Shown piece after piece: positions 17,558-26,726 of a stretch of DNA of 37,281 nt. The position numbers and the translations under genes were made by a program. This DNA is from Pseudomonas sp. ERMR1:02 (GTDB lineage Bacteria > Pseudomonadota > Gammaproteobacteria > Pseudomonadales > Pseudomonadaceae). Position 1 is the stretch's first letter; the number at the start of each line of letters is the position of its first letter. The stretch lies in NCBI RefSeq assembly GCF_002277815.1, contig NZ_NKJI01000035.1, positions 1 to 37,281 on the forward strand, given 5' to 3'. A model generated the notes under the pieces. It made no database searches and had not been told where the DNA came from. It saw only the letters and a list, made by a program, of their open reading frames with translations.

Positions 17558-18387
17558 ATGGATCTTTGGACTGCCTTTCAGGCGTTGATTCTTGGGGTTG
17601 TGGAAGGGCTGACCGAGTTTTTGCCGATTTCTAGTACCGGGCACCAGATTATTGTGGCCGACCTGCTCGATTTCGGTGGCGAGCGCGCCATGGCGTTCAA
17701 CATCATTATCCAGCTCGGGGCGATCCTGGCGGTGGTGTGGGAGTTTCGTCGCAAGATATTCGACGTGGTCGTCGGGTTGCCGACGCAGCCAAGTGCACGA
17801 CGCTTTACCGCCAACCTGCTGATTGCCTTCCTGCCGGCGGTGGTGCTGGGGGTGATTTTCGCCGATCTGATCCACGAGTACTTGTTCAACCCGATAACGG
17901 TTGCCAGTGCCTTGGTCGTGGCGGTGTCATCATGTTGTGGGCCGAACAGCGCCAGCATCAAGTGCATGCTGAAACGGTTGATGAGATCAACTGGAAAGAC
18001 GCCCTGAAAGTTGGCTTTGCTCAGTGCCTGGCGATGATTCCGGGCACCTCGCGCTCCGGCGCGACGATCATCGGCGGTTTGCTGTTCGGCCTGTCACGCA
18101 AGACGGCTACCGAGTTCTCGTTCTTCCTGGCAATGCCGACCATGGTCGGTGCGGCGGTGTACTCGGGCTACAAGTACCGCCACCTGTTCGTGGCGTCTGA
18201 CTTCCCGGTGTTCGCGCTCGGCTTTGTCACCGCCTTCATCTTCGCGATGATTGCCGTCAAGGGCTTGCTCAAGTTCATCGCCAGCCACAGCTATGCGGTG
18301 TTCGCTTGGTACCGCATCGCATTCGGCCTGCTCATCCTGGCTACGTGGCTGTTCGGCTGGATCGACTGGACCTCGGTCAAGCCATGA
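17558..18387 (+). CDS. uppP: Undecaprenyl-diphosphatase UppP/BacA (one frameshift)
   Basis: Integral membrane enzyme that recycles undecaprenyl pyrophosphate to the lipid carrier used for peptidoglycan; the family is linked to bacitracin resistance. The start is the ATG at 17558 (MDLWTAFQALILGVVEGLTE). The first active-site motif is EGLTEFLPISSTGH and the second is MIPGTSRSGATI. One G is lost near 17920 (GTGGGCGGT reads GTGGCGGT). Restoring it gives LVVGGVIMLWAEQR and 276 residues, the family's length. An intact copy would be expected, so a sequence error is likely. The stop overlaps the next gene by ATGA. Confidence 0.92.
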
Positions 18388-18812
18388 ACGACGCCAGCGC
18401 GCGCAACAGTCCCGGACGAAACTCCGGGGCAGAAATCCGCAATATTCGGCTGAAATTGCTGGTGTTCGCGATCCTGTGCGCGCTGCCGCTGTTCGGTTCG
18501 ATGTCGTTGTGGCTGCGCGGTATTTCGCTGGTTCCCCTGGTGGCCTACGGCATCGTCAGCGTGCTGGCGTTCTTGCTGTACTGGAGCGACAAGCACAAGG
18601 CTCGCACTGACCAGTGGCGAACTCCGGAAAACGTACTGCACGCACTGGAGTTCGCCGGCGGCTGGCCGGGCGCCTTGCTGGCGCAGCAAGTGTTTCGGCA
18701 CAAGACGCGCAAGATCTCGTTTCAACTGGTGTTCTGGCTTATCGTGCTGCTGCACCAGGTGTTCTGGATCGACATGCTGTTTCTCGGCGGGAGCCTGCTG
18801 GCCCTGCTTTGA
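18384..18812 (+). CDS. DUF1294 membrane protein
   Basis: 142 residues, translationally coupled to uppP by a 4-base overlap. It has a short polar N-terminus, then hydrophobic segments (LKLLVFAILCALPLFGSMSL, ISLVPLVAYGIVSVLAFLLY). The DUF1294 signature follows: YWSDKHKARTDQWRTPE, then LEFAGGWPGALLAQQVFRHK, then a final membrane segment (LVFWLIVLLHQVFWIDM). The family's function is unknown. Longer DUF1294 proteins carry a cold-shock domain, which is absent here. Confidence 0.85.
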   Translation: MNDASARNSPGRNSGAEIRNIRLKLLVFAILCALPLFGSMSLWLRGISLVPLVAYGIVSVLAFLLYWSDKHKARTDQWRTPENVLHALEFAGGWPGALLAQQVFRHKTRKISFQLVFWLIVLLHQVFWIDMLFLGGSLLALL

Positions 18813-18827
18813 TGATGCCTCTGTATC

Positions 18828-18927
18828 TGTAGGAGCGAGCATGCTCGCGATGAACGTGAACGATGACCGGGGCTCCTGGATAAACGCGGCGCCTAAACGT
18901 TTTTCGCGAGCATGCTCGCTCCTACAG
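18828..18927. repeat. Long-class REPIN overlapping the mmcQ-type stop
   Basis: CTGTAGGAGCGAGCATGCTC and GAGCATGCTCGCTCCTACAG bound 100 bases, with internal GATGAACGTGAACGATGACC. The right arm supplies the TAG stop codon of the gene at 18922-19281. Confidence 0.9.
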
Positions 18928-19281
18928 CAGCAACCCGATCTGCGTACGCTTGGGCAACTTGCTGACTACCAATTGATGGGAACGCTGCAACAAGCCTTGC
19001 AGCTCTTCGGCGCCCAGCGGGTAGGGCGTTGCCATGATGATCCACTGGGCTCGTGCCAGATAAGGCGCCGGATGAATGCCCGGACGGTCGCAGTGACCAA
19101 GAAACAGGTCCTTATCGACCTTGAATGCCAAGGAGTCGCCACGCAGGTTCTGCAAGGCGAACATCTTGTTCCCGGCAATGGAAAATACCCGCACTCCACC
19201 CCACTTGTAGTCTTCCCGAGCACCGGGCAGCCCCAAGCAAAACGCTGCCACGTCAGACTCGTTCATGCGCCCGGTATTCAT
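18922..19281 (-). CDS. MmcQ/YjbR-family protein
   Basis: 119 residues from the ATG at 19281, overlapping the corrected lysR stop (ATGA). The typical family features are GAREDYKWGGVRVFSIAGNK near the N-terminus, then MFALQNLRGDSLAFKVD and a C-terminal HQLVVSKLPKRTQ. The fold resembles the CyaY/YjbR double-wing; DNA binding has been suggested for the family but is not shown here. It is probably co-transcribed with the lysR gene. The stop codon is formed by a REP arm. Confidence 0.8.
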   Translation of the reverse strand: MNTGRMNESDVAAFCLGLPGAREDYKWGGVRVFSIAGNKMFALQNLRGDSLAFKVDKDLFLGHCDRPGIHPAPYLARAQWIIMATPYPLGAEELQGLLQRSHQLVVSKLPKRTQIGLLL

Positions 19282-20184
19282 ATCAGACGGTCCCCACAGG
19301 CATTGAAGGTTTCGATCAAATGGTCGAGCCAGGCACGTACCGCGGGCATCACTCCGCGTCGGTGAGGGTAAACTGCTTGCAGCCACCCCCCGGCAGCGAC
19401 CATTCGGGCAGTAATTGCACCAGCGAGCCGTTTGCCAGTTCCTGTTCGCAATACATCATTGGCAGCGTGGTAAAACCCTGGCCGGCGAGGGCGCAGGTCT
19501 TGCGCACGATGAAATCGTCTATGCCCAGTCGTGCTTCAAGTGCCAGATCGTAGTGTTTGCGCTGTTGATCGACCAAGCGAATGTGCACCATGCGATCAGG
19601 TTCGAGGGCGCCTAGTACTGGCAGACTTTTCAGGTCATCCGGATGATTGATTTCATGTCCGAGCAGGAACGCGGGGCTGGCCACCATCAACACCTGTGCC
19701 TGACGCAGGCGGCGCGTCACCAGCAACGGGTCTTCATCGCCCGGTTCGCGCACGCGCAGGGCGACGTCCACGCCCTCGGTCACCAGATCGACGCGGCGAT
19801 TGACCAGCATCACCTCCAGTTGCACTTGCGGGAATTTCTCCAGAAAGCTGCTGATCACGCCGGGCAACATCTCGTGAGCCAGCCCGACGGGGAGGACACC
19901 CGCAACCGGCCACGCGGCTCGCTCGACATGCTGGCCACGGCTTCATCGGCCATTTCCGCCTCCAGCAACATGGCCTGACAGTGCCGCAGGTAACGCTCGC
20001 CCACGGCCGTCAGCTTGAGCTGGCGTGTGGTGCGTTGCAGCAAGCGTGCGCCCAGGCGCTCCTCCAGTTCGGCGATGCGACGAGACAGTCGCGACTTGGG
20101 AATCCCCAGCAAACGCCCGGCGGCCGCGAATCCACCGGCCTCAACGACTTTGGCGAAGTAATAGAGGTCATTAAGATCTTGCAT
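19278..20184 (-). CDS. LysR-family regulator, divergent from azoR (two frameshifts)
   Basis: The ATG at 20184 starts MQDLNDLYYFAKVVEAGGFA, a standard LysR helix-turn-helix region with RLLGIPKSRLSRRIAELEER. The effector domain has LEVMLVNRRVDLVTEGVDVA. Two single-base losses break the frame, one near 19889-19895 and one in a C/G run at 19385-19390. After correction the protein reads SCPVGLAHEMLPGVISSFLE, ends with VYPHRRGVMPAVRAWLDHLI and stops at 19278, about 302 residues. The 131-base divergent gap to azoR suggests it controls azoR, as is common for LysR proteins. The inducer is unknown; azo dyes or quinones are guesses. Confidence 0.85.
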
Positions 20185-20315
20185 TGGTGCTTTCTCGATC
20201 GTTCTATCAGTGAGACAAACTATCGCATTGTTGCAGGCTAATCAGCTATTGGTTTCGTCTGTAGGATTGTTTGCATCAGGTCGCCCTGGCGGCGATCCTC
20301 ACTTGGAGATCCCAC

Positions 20316-20927
20316 ATGAAACTGCTGCATATCGATTCGAGCATTCTTGGTGACAACTCGGCTTCCCGTCTGCTGAGCAGCGAAGTCGTAAAAGCCTGGC
20401 AAACCGCCGAGCCAACTGCCGTGGTGACCTACCGAGACCTGGCCGCCGATGCCATCAGCCATTTCTCCTCGACCACCCTGGTTGCTGCGGGCACTACTGC
20501 AGAACTGCGCAACGCAGCCCAACAGCACGAGGCTGAGCTGAGCGCCTCGACCCTGGCCGAATTCCTCGCTGCTGATGCCGTGGTGATTGCAGCACCGATG
20601 TACAACTTCACCATCCCGACTCAGTTGAAAGCCTGGATCGACCGCATCGCCGTTGCCGGTCAAACGTTCCGCTACACCGAAGCCGGCCCTGAAGGTCTGT
20701 GCGGTGGCAAGAAAGTGGTGATTGTTTCGACTTCCGGTGGCCTGCACGCCGGCCAGGCAACCGGCGTCGCCCATGAAGAGTACTTGAAAGTGCTGTTCGG
20801 CTTCATCGGCATCACCGATATCGAATTCGTCCGCGCCCACGGCCTGGCTTATGGTGACGAAGTGCGTACCAAAGCCATGAGCGATGCCCATACGCAAATC
20901 AGCGAGCAATTGTTCGCCGCCGCGTAA
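20316..20927 (+). CDS. azoR: FMN-dependent NADH-azoreductase
   Basis: 203 residues; the ATG at 20316 has GGAG seven bases upstream (MKLLHIDSSILGDNSASRLL). This is a flavodoxin-like fold: the N-terminal S-S/N-S-x-S-R segment binds FMN phosphate, APMYNFTIPTQLKAWIDRIA is the conserved FMN-isoalloxazine segment, and STSGGLHAG is a third contact. It reduces azo bonds and quinones with NAD(P)H in the cytosol and is often part of the response to thiol or quinone stress. A lysR gene is divergently placed. Confidence 0.92.
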   Translation: MKLLHIDSSILGDNSASRLLSSEVVKAWQTAEPTAVVTYRDLAADAISHFSSTTLVAAGTTAELRNAAQQHEAELSASTLAEFLAADAVVIAAPMYNFTIPTQLKAWIDRIAVAGQTFRYTEAGPEGLCGGKKVVIVSTSGGLHAGQATGVAHEEYLKVLFGFIGITDIEFVRAHGLAYGDEVRTKAMSDAHTQISEQLFAAA

Positions 20928-21104
20928 GGCTTGCGTAAAGACGTCAAACGACGCAGGCAATACCCAAAAAACTCTGTATTCTGATCATGTAAGTGTCAGA
21001 TACGGAGTTTTTTGTTTCTGGCTATTACATGTTTTGTTCAATAGTGGCCCGGGTTATGCAGTCGAGGGGAAACGTCTCCGATCCGGTAACAAGGTGGGCA
21101 TCCC

Positions 21105-22290
21105 ATGATGCGTCTTTGTGCAACTTTACTGATTTGCCTGTTCAGCAGCCTGAATTCAGTGCACGCCGCCCCTGCGCCGCATCCTCACTGGAGCGTCGGC
21201 TACCACGAGATGAGTTTTCTCGATCCGCTCGATCTGCAACCGATGCGAGCCATCGCTTTCTATCCCTCCAGCGAAAAGAGCACTCCAGCAGGCTTGAGGG
21301 CTACACCGTCGAGGCCGGCGAAGACACCAAAGTCGCCATTGGCCGTTTCCCAATGCTGATGTTGTCCCATGGCAATACCGGAACCCCGCTGGCCCTGCAC
21401 GACCTGGCCACGTCGCTGGCACGCAAGGGTTTCGTAGTGGTGGCCGTGATTCATCCGGGCGATAACTCAAAAGACCATAGCCGTCTCGGCACCCTGAGCA
21501 ACCTGTACGGGCGCCCGCTCCAGATTTCCGAAGCCATTACCGCGGCCTTGGGCGATCGCATGCTGGCGCCTTTCGTTAATGCCGATCAGGTCGGGGTCAT
21601 CGGTTATTCGGCGGGCGGGGAAACGGCGTTGATACTGTCCGGCGCGACGCCGGACCTGGACCGCCTGCGTCGTTACTGTCAGGAACGCCCGGACGATCGC
21701 GATGCCTGTAACACACAGGGTGAACTCATTGTCGACCGTGATGATTTGCAACCGGTGGCCGACCCGCGCGTCCATGCGTTGTTGCTGATGGCGCCGCTAA
21801 GCCTGAAGTTCGGCCGTCATACCCTGGCCGATGTCCATGTACCAGTGCTGCTGTACAGCGGTGACGGTGACAAGCTGGTGGCCTTCGACAAAAACGCCGC
21901 CGCACTGGCGCGCAAACTGCCTGTCGCGCCGGACTTCAAATTATTGGCCGGGCAGGGCACTTCGTGTTCATGGCTCCGTGCAACGACGAACAGATCGTCA
22001 TCACGCCGGCACTGTGTACCGATGCCGATGGTGTCGACCGTCAAGACATTCACCGCAACCTGATTTCCGAAGCCGGGCGCTTCTTTTCCCACACCTTGGG
22101 CAAGGCAACCCGGGCGGGATGCAAACTGCCGATCAATAACCCGGATTTTTGCATCAATGCAAAACCCTGTAGGAGCCGGCTTGCTGGCGAAGGCGGTCTA
22201 TCAGGCACTGCATTATTGACTGGACTGCCGTCTTCGCCAGCAAGCCGGCTCCTACAGGTTGTAGGCATCATGCGTTGGCGCGGCGCTTGA
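21105..22290 (+). CDS. Secreted alpha/beta hydrolase, dienelactone-hydrolase-like (two frameshifts)
   Basis: The ATG at 21105 is preceded by AAGGTG. The signal peptide is MMRLCATLLICLFSSLNSVH-AA. One A is missing near 21275 (AAAAA reads AAAA) and one G near 21951 (GGGG reads GGG). The corrected protein has MLSHGNTGTPLALHDLATSL (oxyanion region) and GVIGYSAGGETALIL, the nucleophile elbow G-Y-S-A-G. It also has VPVLLYSGDGDKLV with the acid and GAGHFVFMAPC with the catalytic His. Homologues would be expected to end near SHTLGKA, but here no stop occurs until 22290, so the frame runs through a REPIN and overlaps the convergent MFS gene by 23 bases. Substrate unknown. Confidence 0.8.
22167..22257. 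repeat. REPIN (CCGGCTTGCTGGCGAA type) inside the hydrolase tail
   Basis: CTGTAGGAGCCGGCTTGCTG and CAGCAAGCCGGCTCCTACAG form the arms of a 91-base element, with TCGCCAGC/GCTGGCGA inner pairing. It differs from the other REPINs in its CCGG core. It lies in the reading frame of the upstream hydrolase. Confidence 0.9.
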
Positions 22291-23454
22291 GCAGCAAGGT
22301 CAACGCCAAACCGCCCACCGACAACAGCGCTGCACAGAAGAAAATCCACGAGTACCCAAGGTTCAACGCCACGGCGCCCATCAAGGGCCCGGCAATCGCC
22401 AGTGCCAGATCGAAAAATACTGCATAAGCGCTTAACCCCGCGCCACGGCTGGAGTTGGGCACCTGCTTGATCGCCTCGACACCGAGCGCCGGGTACACCA
22501 GCGACAGGCCGAACCCGGTCAAGCCGGCACCGATCAAGGCGTAGCCTGTCGAAGGCGCGAGCCACAGCAATGTCAGGCCGACAGTCTCGATGGTCATGCA
22601 GGCAATGGCCGAGGTAAACCCGCCGAAGCGGCTGATGCTGGAAATGAACAACAACCGCGCCAGAATGAAACACACGCCGAAGACTGTCAGGCAATACGCC
22701 GCACCGCTCCAGCCAAGGTTGACGTAATACAGGGTGATGAAAGTTGTCAGGGTGCCGTAGCCGATGGAAGCCAGGCTCAGGCTCGCACCAAATGGCGCAA
22801 TACGCCCGAACACAGCCCAAAACGGCAAGCGCTCACCGCGCACCACCGGTACTGAGGGTTTGTTACGGATCAGCACCAGCGCCAACGCGGCCAGCAACGA
22901 CAACGCGATTCCCAGGCTAGCGAATCCCAACTGATCGACCATCACCACCCCAAGGGCGCACCGATGGCAATCGCGCCGTAGGAAGCGATACCGTTCCACG
23001 AAATCGAACGTGCGGTGTGTTCGGCGCCCACTTGGCCCATGCACCAACTGATGGTGCCGACCCCGATCAAGCCTTGGGCGATCCCGAGCAACAGGCGGCC
23101 GGCAATCAGGATCAACAGGCTCACCAGCGGAAAGCTTTGCAACAGGGTCGACAACAATGTCAGCGCGCCGCTCAACACAATCCCGGACAAGCCATAAACG
23201 ATTGCGCGCTTGGTGCCGACGCTATCGGACATGCGCCCGGCCATCGGGCGGCTGAGCAGAGTGGCGAGGTATTGCGAGCCGATGGTCAACCCCGCAATGA
23301 CCGCACTGAACCCGAGTTGTTCGTGAACGTAACCCGGCAACACCGCAATCGGCAGGCCGATGCAAAGGAAGGCAATAAAGGTATAGAAGACGATTGAGAC
23401 GATCTGCAGGGTGATCGCCTTGGAGCTTTGCGGTAGCTGTTGCGGCGCAGACAT
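22268..23454 (-). CDS. Major facilitator superfamily transporter (one frameshift)
   Basis: The start is the ATG at 23454 (MSAPQQLPQSSKAITLQIVS). The first half has the MFS loop motif SRPMAGRMSDSVGTKRAIVY between helices 2 and 3. A base is lost in the CCCC run at 22948-22951; restoring it joins GAIAIGAPLG to VVMVDQLGFASLGIALSLLA. The corrected length is about 395 residues with twelve hydrophobic segments. The layout resembles the YhhS/YfcJ-type small-molecule efflux carriers; the substrate is unknown. The gene is convergent with the alpha/beta hydrolase. The C-terminus is LLLKRRANA. Confidence 0.85.
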
Positions 23455-23549
23455 GAGGGCTCGTTCGCGGGCGGCGGTGGGAGAACTGCATGATGGCGCG
23501 GGTGTGGAGCAAATGAAAGCAGGCTAACTATATTTCGTGTGTTGCCTGA

Positions 23550-23651
23550 CTGTAGGAGCGAGCTTGCTCGCGAAAAACGTCTGGATAACGCGTTCATTCA
23601 GGTTGCACGCGTTATCGTTGACCTCCATCGCGAGCAAGCTTGCTCCTACAG
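23550..23651. repeat. Long-class REPIN between the MFS gene and ybiT
   Basis: CTGTAGGAGCGAGCTTGCTC and GAGCAAGCTTGCTCCTACAG bound 102 bases. The shared internal segment is inverted relative to the copy at 10281 (GCGTTATCGTTGACCTCCAT). Confidence 0.9.
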
Positions 23652-23657
23652 CTGCTC

Positions 23658-25243
23658 TTAGAACACTACGCCTTGGCTACGCAGGTAATCGTCATAGGTG
23701 CCGCTGAAGTCGGTCACGCCATTGGGGCTCAGCTCGATGATGCGGGTGGCCAGGACGAAACGAACTCGCGGTCGTGGCTGACAAAGATCAACGTGCCCGG
23801 GTAGTTCTCCAGCGCCAGGTTCAGCGCTTCGATGGATTCCATGTCCAAGTGGTTGGTCGGTTCGTCCATTATCAGTACGTTCGGCTTTTGCAGGATCAGC
23901 TTGCCGAACAGCATGCGACCTTGTTCACCACCGGAAATGACCTTGACCGACTTGAGGATCTCATCGTTGGAGAACAGCATCCGGCCCAGAGTGCCGCGAA
24001 TGACCTGCTCGCCTTGGGTCCACTGGCCCATCCAGTCGAACAGGCTGACGTCGTCTTCGAAGTCATGGGCGTGGTCCTGGGCGTAGTAGCCCAGCTCCGC
24101 TGCGTCGGTCCACTTCACGGTGCCGGCGTCCGGGGTCAGTTCATTGACCAGGGTGCGCAGCAGGGTGGTTTTACCGATACCGTTCGGGCCGATGATCGCA
24201 ACGCGCTCGCCAGCTTCAACCTGGAAGCTGAAATCCTTGAACAGTGGCTTGCCGTCGAAGCCTTTGGCCATGCGCTCGACGATGACCGCTTGACGGTGCA
24301 GCTTCTTGGTTTGTTCGAAACGGATGAACGGGCTCACGCGGCTCGAAGGCTTGACCTCGGCCAGCTGGATCTTGTCGATCGCCTTGGCGCGGGAAGTGGC
24401 CTGCTTGGCTTTCGAGGCGTTGGCCGAGAAGCGGCTGACGAACGATTGCAGTTCCGAGATCTGCGCTTTCTTCTTGGCGTTGTCCGACAGCAGCTGCTCG
24501 CGGGACTGGGTCGCCACGGTCATGTACTCGTCGTAGTTGCCCGGGAACAGGCGCAGCTCGCCATAATCCAGGTCAGCCATGTGGGTGCACACGCTGTTCA
24601 GGAAGTGACGGTCGTGGGAAATGATGATCATCAGGCTGGAACGCTGGGTCAGCACGTTTTCCAGCCAGCGGATGGTGTTGATGTCCAGGTGGTTAGTCGG
24701 CTCGTCGAGCAAAAGCACTTCAGGATCCGAGAACAGCGCCTGAGCCAGCAATACGCGCAGTTTCCAGCCAGGGGAAACTTCGCTCATCGGGCCGAAGTGC
24801 TGCTCGATGCCGATACCCAGGCCCAGCAACAATTCGCCGGCACGGGATTCGGCGGTGTAGCCGTCCATTTCGGCAAACTCGGTTTCCAGCTCGGCCACGG
24901 CCATGCCGTCTTCTTCGGTCATTTCCGGCAGCGAGTAGATGCGGTCGCGTTCGGCCTTGACCTTCCACAACTCTTCGTGACCCATGATCACGGTGTCGAT
25001 CACGGTGAATTCTTCGTAGGCGAACTGGTCCTGGCGCAATTTACCCAGACGCACGTTCGGCTCGAGCATGACCTGGCCGCCGGAAGGGTCGAGGTCGCTA
25101 CCGAGAATTTTCATGAAGGTCGACTTGCCGCAGCCGTTGGCGCCGATCAAGCCGTAGCGGTTGCCAGCGCCGAATTTGACCGAAACGTTTTCGAAAAGCG
25201 GCTTGGCGCCGAACTGCATCGTGATGTTAGCTGTAGAAATCAA
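23658..25243 (-). CDS. ybiT: ABC-F ATPase YbiT (one frameshift at the C-terminus)
   Basis: Ribosome-associated ABC-F protein with two ATPase domains and no membrane part. The best start is TTG at 25243 (LISTANITMQFGAKPLFENV), which has AGGA just upstream; an ATG at 25267 lacks a ribosome site. The first Walker A is GANGCGKST and the second GPNGIGKTT. Both Walker B regions end in LDEPTNHLD or MDEPTNHLD. The interdomain linker is Lys-rich (NAKKKAQISELQSFVSRFSA). One C is lost near 23752 (TCCCTGG reads TCCTGG). Restoring it gives SSLATRIIELSPNGVTDFSG and a stop at 23658, about 528 residues, as in E. coli YbiT. Its exact translation role is not well defined. Confidence 0.92.
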
Positions 25244-25293
25244 AGGTTTTTCCTGCGAAGCATTCAAAGTAGCTAGGGTGCGGCAGTACCGAA

Positions 25294-25545
25294 TCAGTAC
25301 CCATTTGCGCGATTCGGATCACGGAAATTCATCCCGGTCAGAAGCGCAGGTTCCATCTGGCAATAAGTGGACAGCAGCATGTTGAGCGCTTGGCCCGAGT
25401 CGAAGTGCGCTGAGGCCGGGGCATTCCCGTCATCAACCAAGGGGGCGCGTAAAGTTTGGCGGCGATTGTACTGGTCTGGCTCTTTAAACGATAGGGCATT
25501 GAGGCCGTACAGACACTTTGGTCGTATCAGCGGACAGACTTTCAC
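25294..25545 (-). CDS. Possible small protein upstream of ybiT
   Basis: An 83-codon ORF with GTG start at 25545 but no clear ribosome site. The C-terminal part (SAHFDSGQALNMLLSTYCQM, then EPALLTGMNFRDPNRANGY) has Pseudomonas-like codon use and reads like a real protein; the N-terminal part is less convincing, and the true start could lie further in. I do not recognise a family. It occupies the otherwise empty 25244-25735 gap between ybiT and lpxO. Confidence 0.35.
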   Translation of the reverse strand: MKVCPLIRPKCLYGLNALSFKEPDQYNRRQTLRAPLVDDGNAPASAHFDSGQALNMLLSTYCQMEPALLTGMNFRDPNRANGY

Positions 25546-25735
25546 ACTTGATTGCTAGCAACTGGTTACATGCGATGGCTAAAGTGCCATCTTTCTACCT
25601 GATGCCGGGATTTGGCATCGGCTCAAGGATGCACCGTCGAAACCGCTGTTTCGTTTGCAGACGCTGCACAAGACCTGCAGGCCGCTGGCTGGCAAGGGGG
25701 CTCAGTTTGTTCACTTCTAAGGTGTGACGATTTCC

Positions 25736-26635
25736 GTGAAACTCATCATTGCGGCTATTTACGTTGTATCCATCGCGTATGTGCATCTGCGTGGTCGCGT
25801 GCGCCACAAGCTGGGCCGCCAACTGAGTGATCACTCGACGTTTCTTGCGCCGATCAATTGTTTCCTTTATCTGTTCTCGAAGATCCCCAACAAGCCATAC
25901 CTCAACCAAGCGGATTTCCCCGACCTGACTCCATTGCAGACCCACTGGGAAGAAATCCGCGCCGAAGGCCAGAACCTGCTGCGAGCCGGTGAGATCAAGC
26001 GTTCGAACCAATACGATGATGTTGGCTTCAACTCGTTCTTCAAGACCGGCTGGAAGCGCTTCTACCTCAAGTGGTACGGCGACAGTCACCCGTCGGCGAT
26101 GAAGCTGTGCCCGCGCACCACCGAACTGGTGCAGAACATCGGTTCGATAAAGGCCGCCATGTTCGCCGAGTTGCCACCCGGTTCCAAACTGGTGCGCCAC
26201 CGTGACCCCTATGCAGGCTCCTACCGCTATCACCTGGGCCTGGAAACGCCCAACGATGCCGGTTGCTACATTAATGTCGACGGTGAGAATTACCACTGGC
26301 GCGACGGTGAAGCGGTGATGTTTGACGAGACCTTCATTCATTACGCCGAAAACTCCACTCGGCAGAATCGCATCATTCTGTTCTGTGATGTCGAGCGTCC
26401 GATGAAGTATCGCTGGGCGGCGGCATTCAATGGCTGGTTCAGCCGCAATGTCATGTCGGCTGCGGGCGCGCCGAACGAGGCGGGCGACAAGACTGGTGGC
26501 CTCAATCGCCTGTTCAGCAAGATTTACAGGATTCGCCTGCGCGGAAAGGAATTGAAAAAGCGCAATCGCAAACTCTATTACCTGGAAAAATGGGCGATTT
26601 TTGGTGGTTTGCTGGCGATTTTTATCCTGATCTGA
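25736..26635 (+). CDS. lpxO: LpxO-type lipid A 2-hydroxylase
   Basis: Fe(II)/2-oxoglutarate-dependent enzyme of the aspartyl/asparaginyl beta-hydroxylase family that hydroxylates a secondary acyl chain of lipid A at the inner membrane. The start is the GTG at 25736 (VKLIIAAIYVVSIAYVHLRG); AAGG lies about a dozen bases upstream and an earlier in-frame GTG is too close to it. The N-terminal helix is a membrane anchor, and a second segment closes the protein (WAIFGGLLAIFILI). Iron ligands are in LVRHRDPYAGSYRYHLGLET (His-x-Asp) and FIHYAENST (second His). It has 299 residues, normal for LpxO. Confidence 0.88.
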   Translation: MKLIIAAIYVVSIAYVHLRGRVRHKLGRQLSDHSTFLAPINCFLYLFSKIPNKPYLNQADFPDLTPLQTHWEEIRAEGQNLLRAGEIKRSNQYDDVGFNSFFKTGWKRFYLKWYGDSHPSAMKLCPRTTELVQNIGSIKAAMFAELPPGSKLVRHRDPYAGSYRYHLGLETPNDAGCYINVDGENYHWRDGEAVMFDETFIHYAENSTRQNRIILFCDVERPMKYRWAAAFNGWFSRNVMSAAGAPNEAGDKTGGLNRLFSKIYRIRLRGKELKKRNRKLYYLEKWAIFGGLLAIFILI

Positions 26636-26642
26636 AGACGCC

Positions 26643-26705
26643 TTCGCGGGCAAGCCTCGCTCCTACAGTTCACCGATTTCTGTAGGAGCGAGGCTTGCCC
26701 GCGAA
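26643..26705. repeat. Short REPIN after lpxO
   Basis: The arms TTCGCGGGCAAGCCTCGCTC and GAGCGAGGCTTGCCCGCGAA (each extended by CTACAG/CTGTAG) are perfect inverted copies with an 11-base centre. Same subtype as the one at 6268. Confidence 0.9.
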
Positions 26706-26726
26706 GAGGCCGGAACATTCAATACA

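Noticed and set aside
23774..25276. A 500-codon ORF on the plus strand opposite ybiT
   Set aside because: It is a shadow of the ybiT gene, whose ATPase motifs are unmistakable; the opposite reading has no recognisable domain and high-GC third positions make such long antisense ORFs common.
25595..26653. A 352-codon minus-strand ORF over lpxO
   Set aside because: Antisense shadow; lpxO has the iron-ligand motifs and membrane anchors, and the antisense reading resembles no family.
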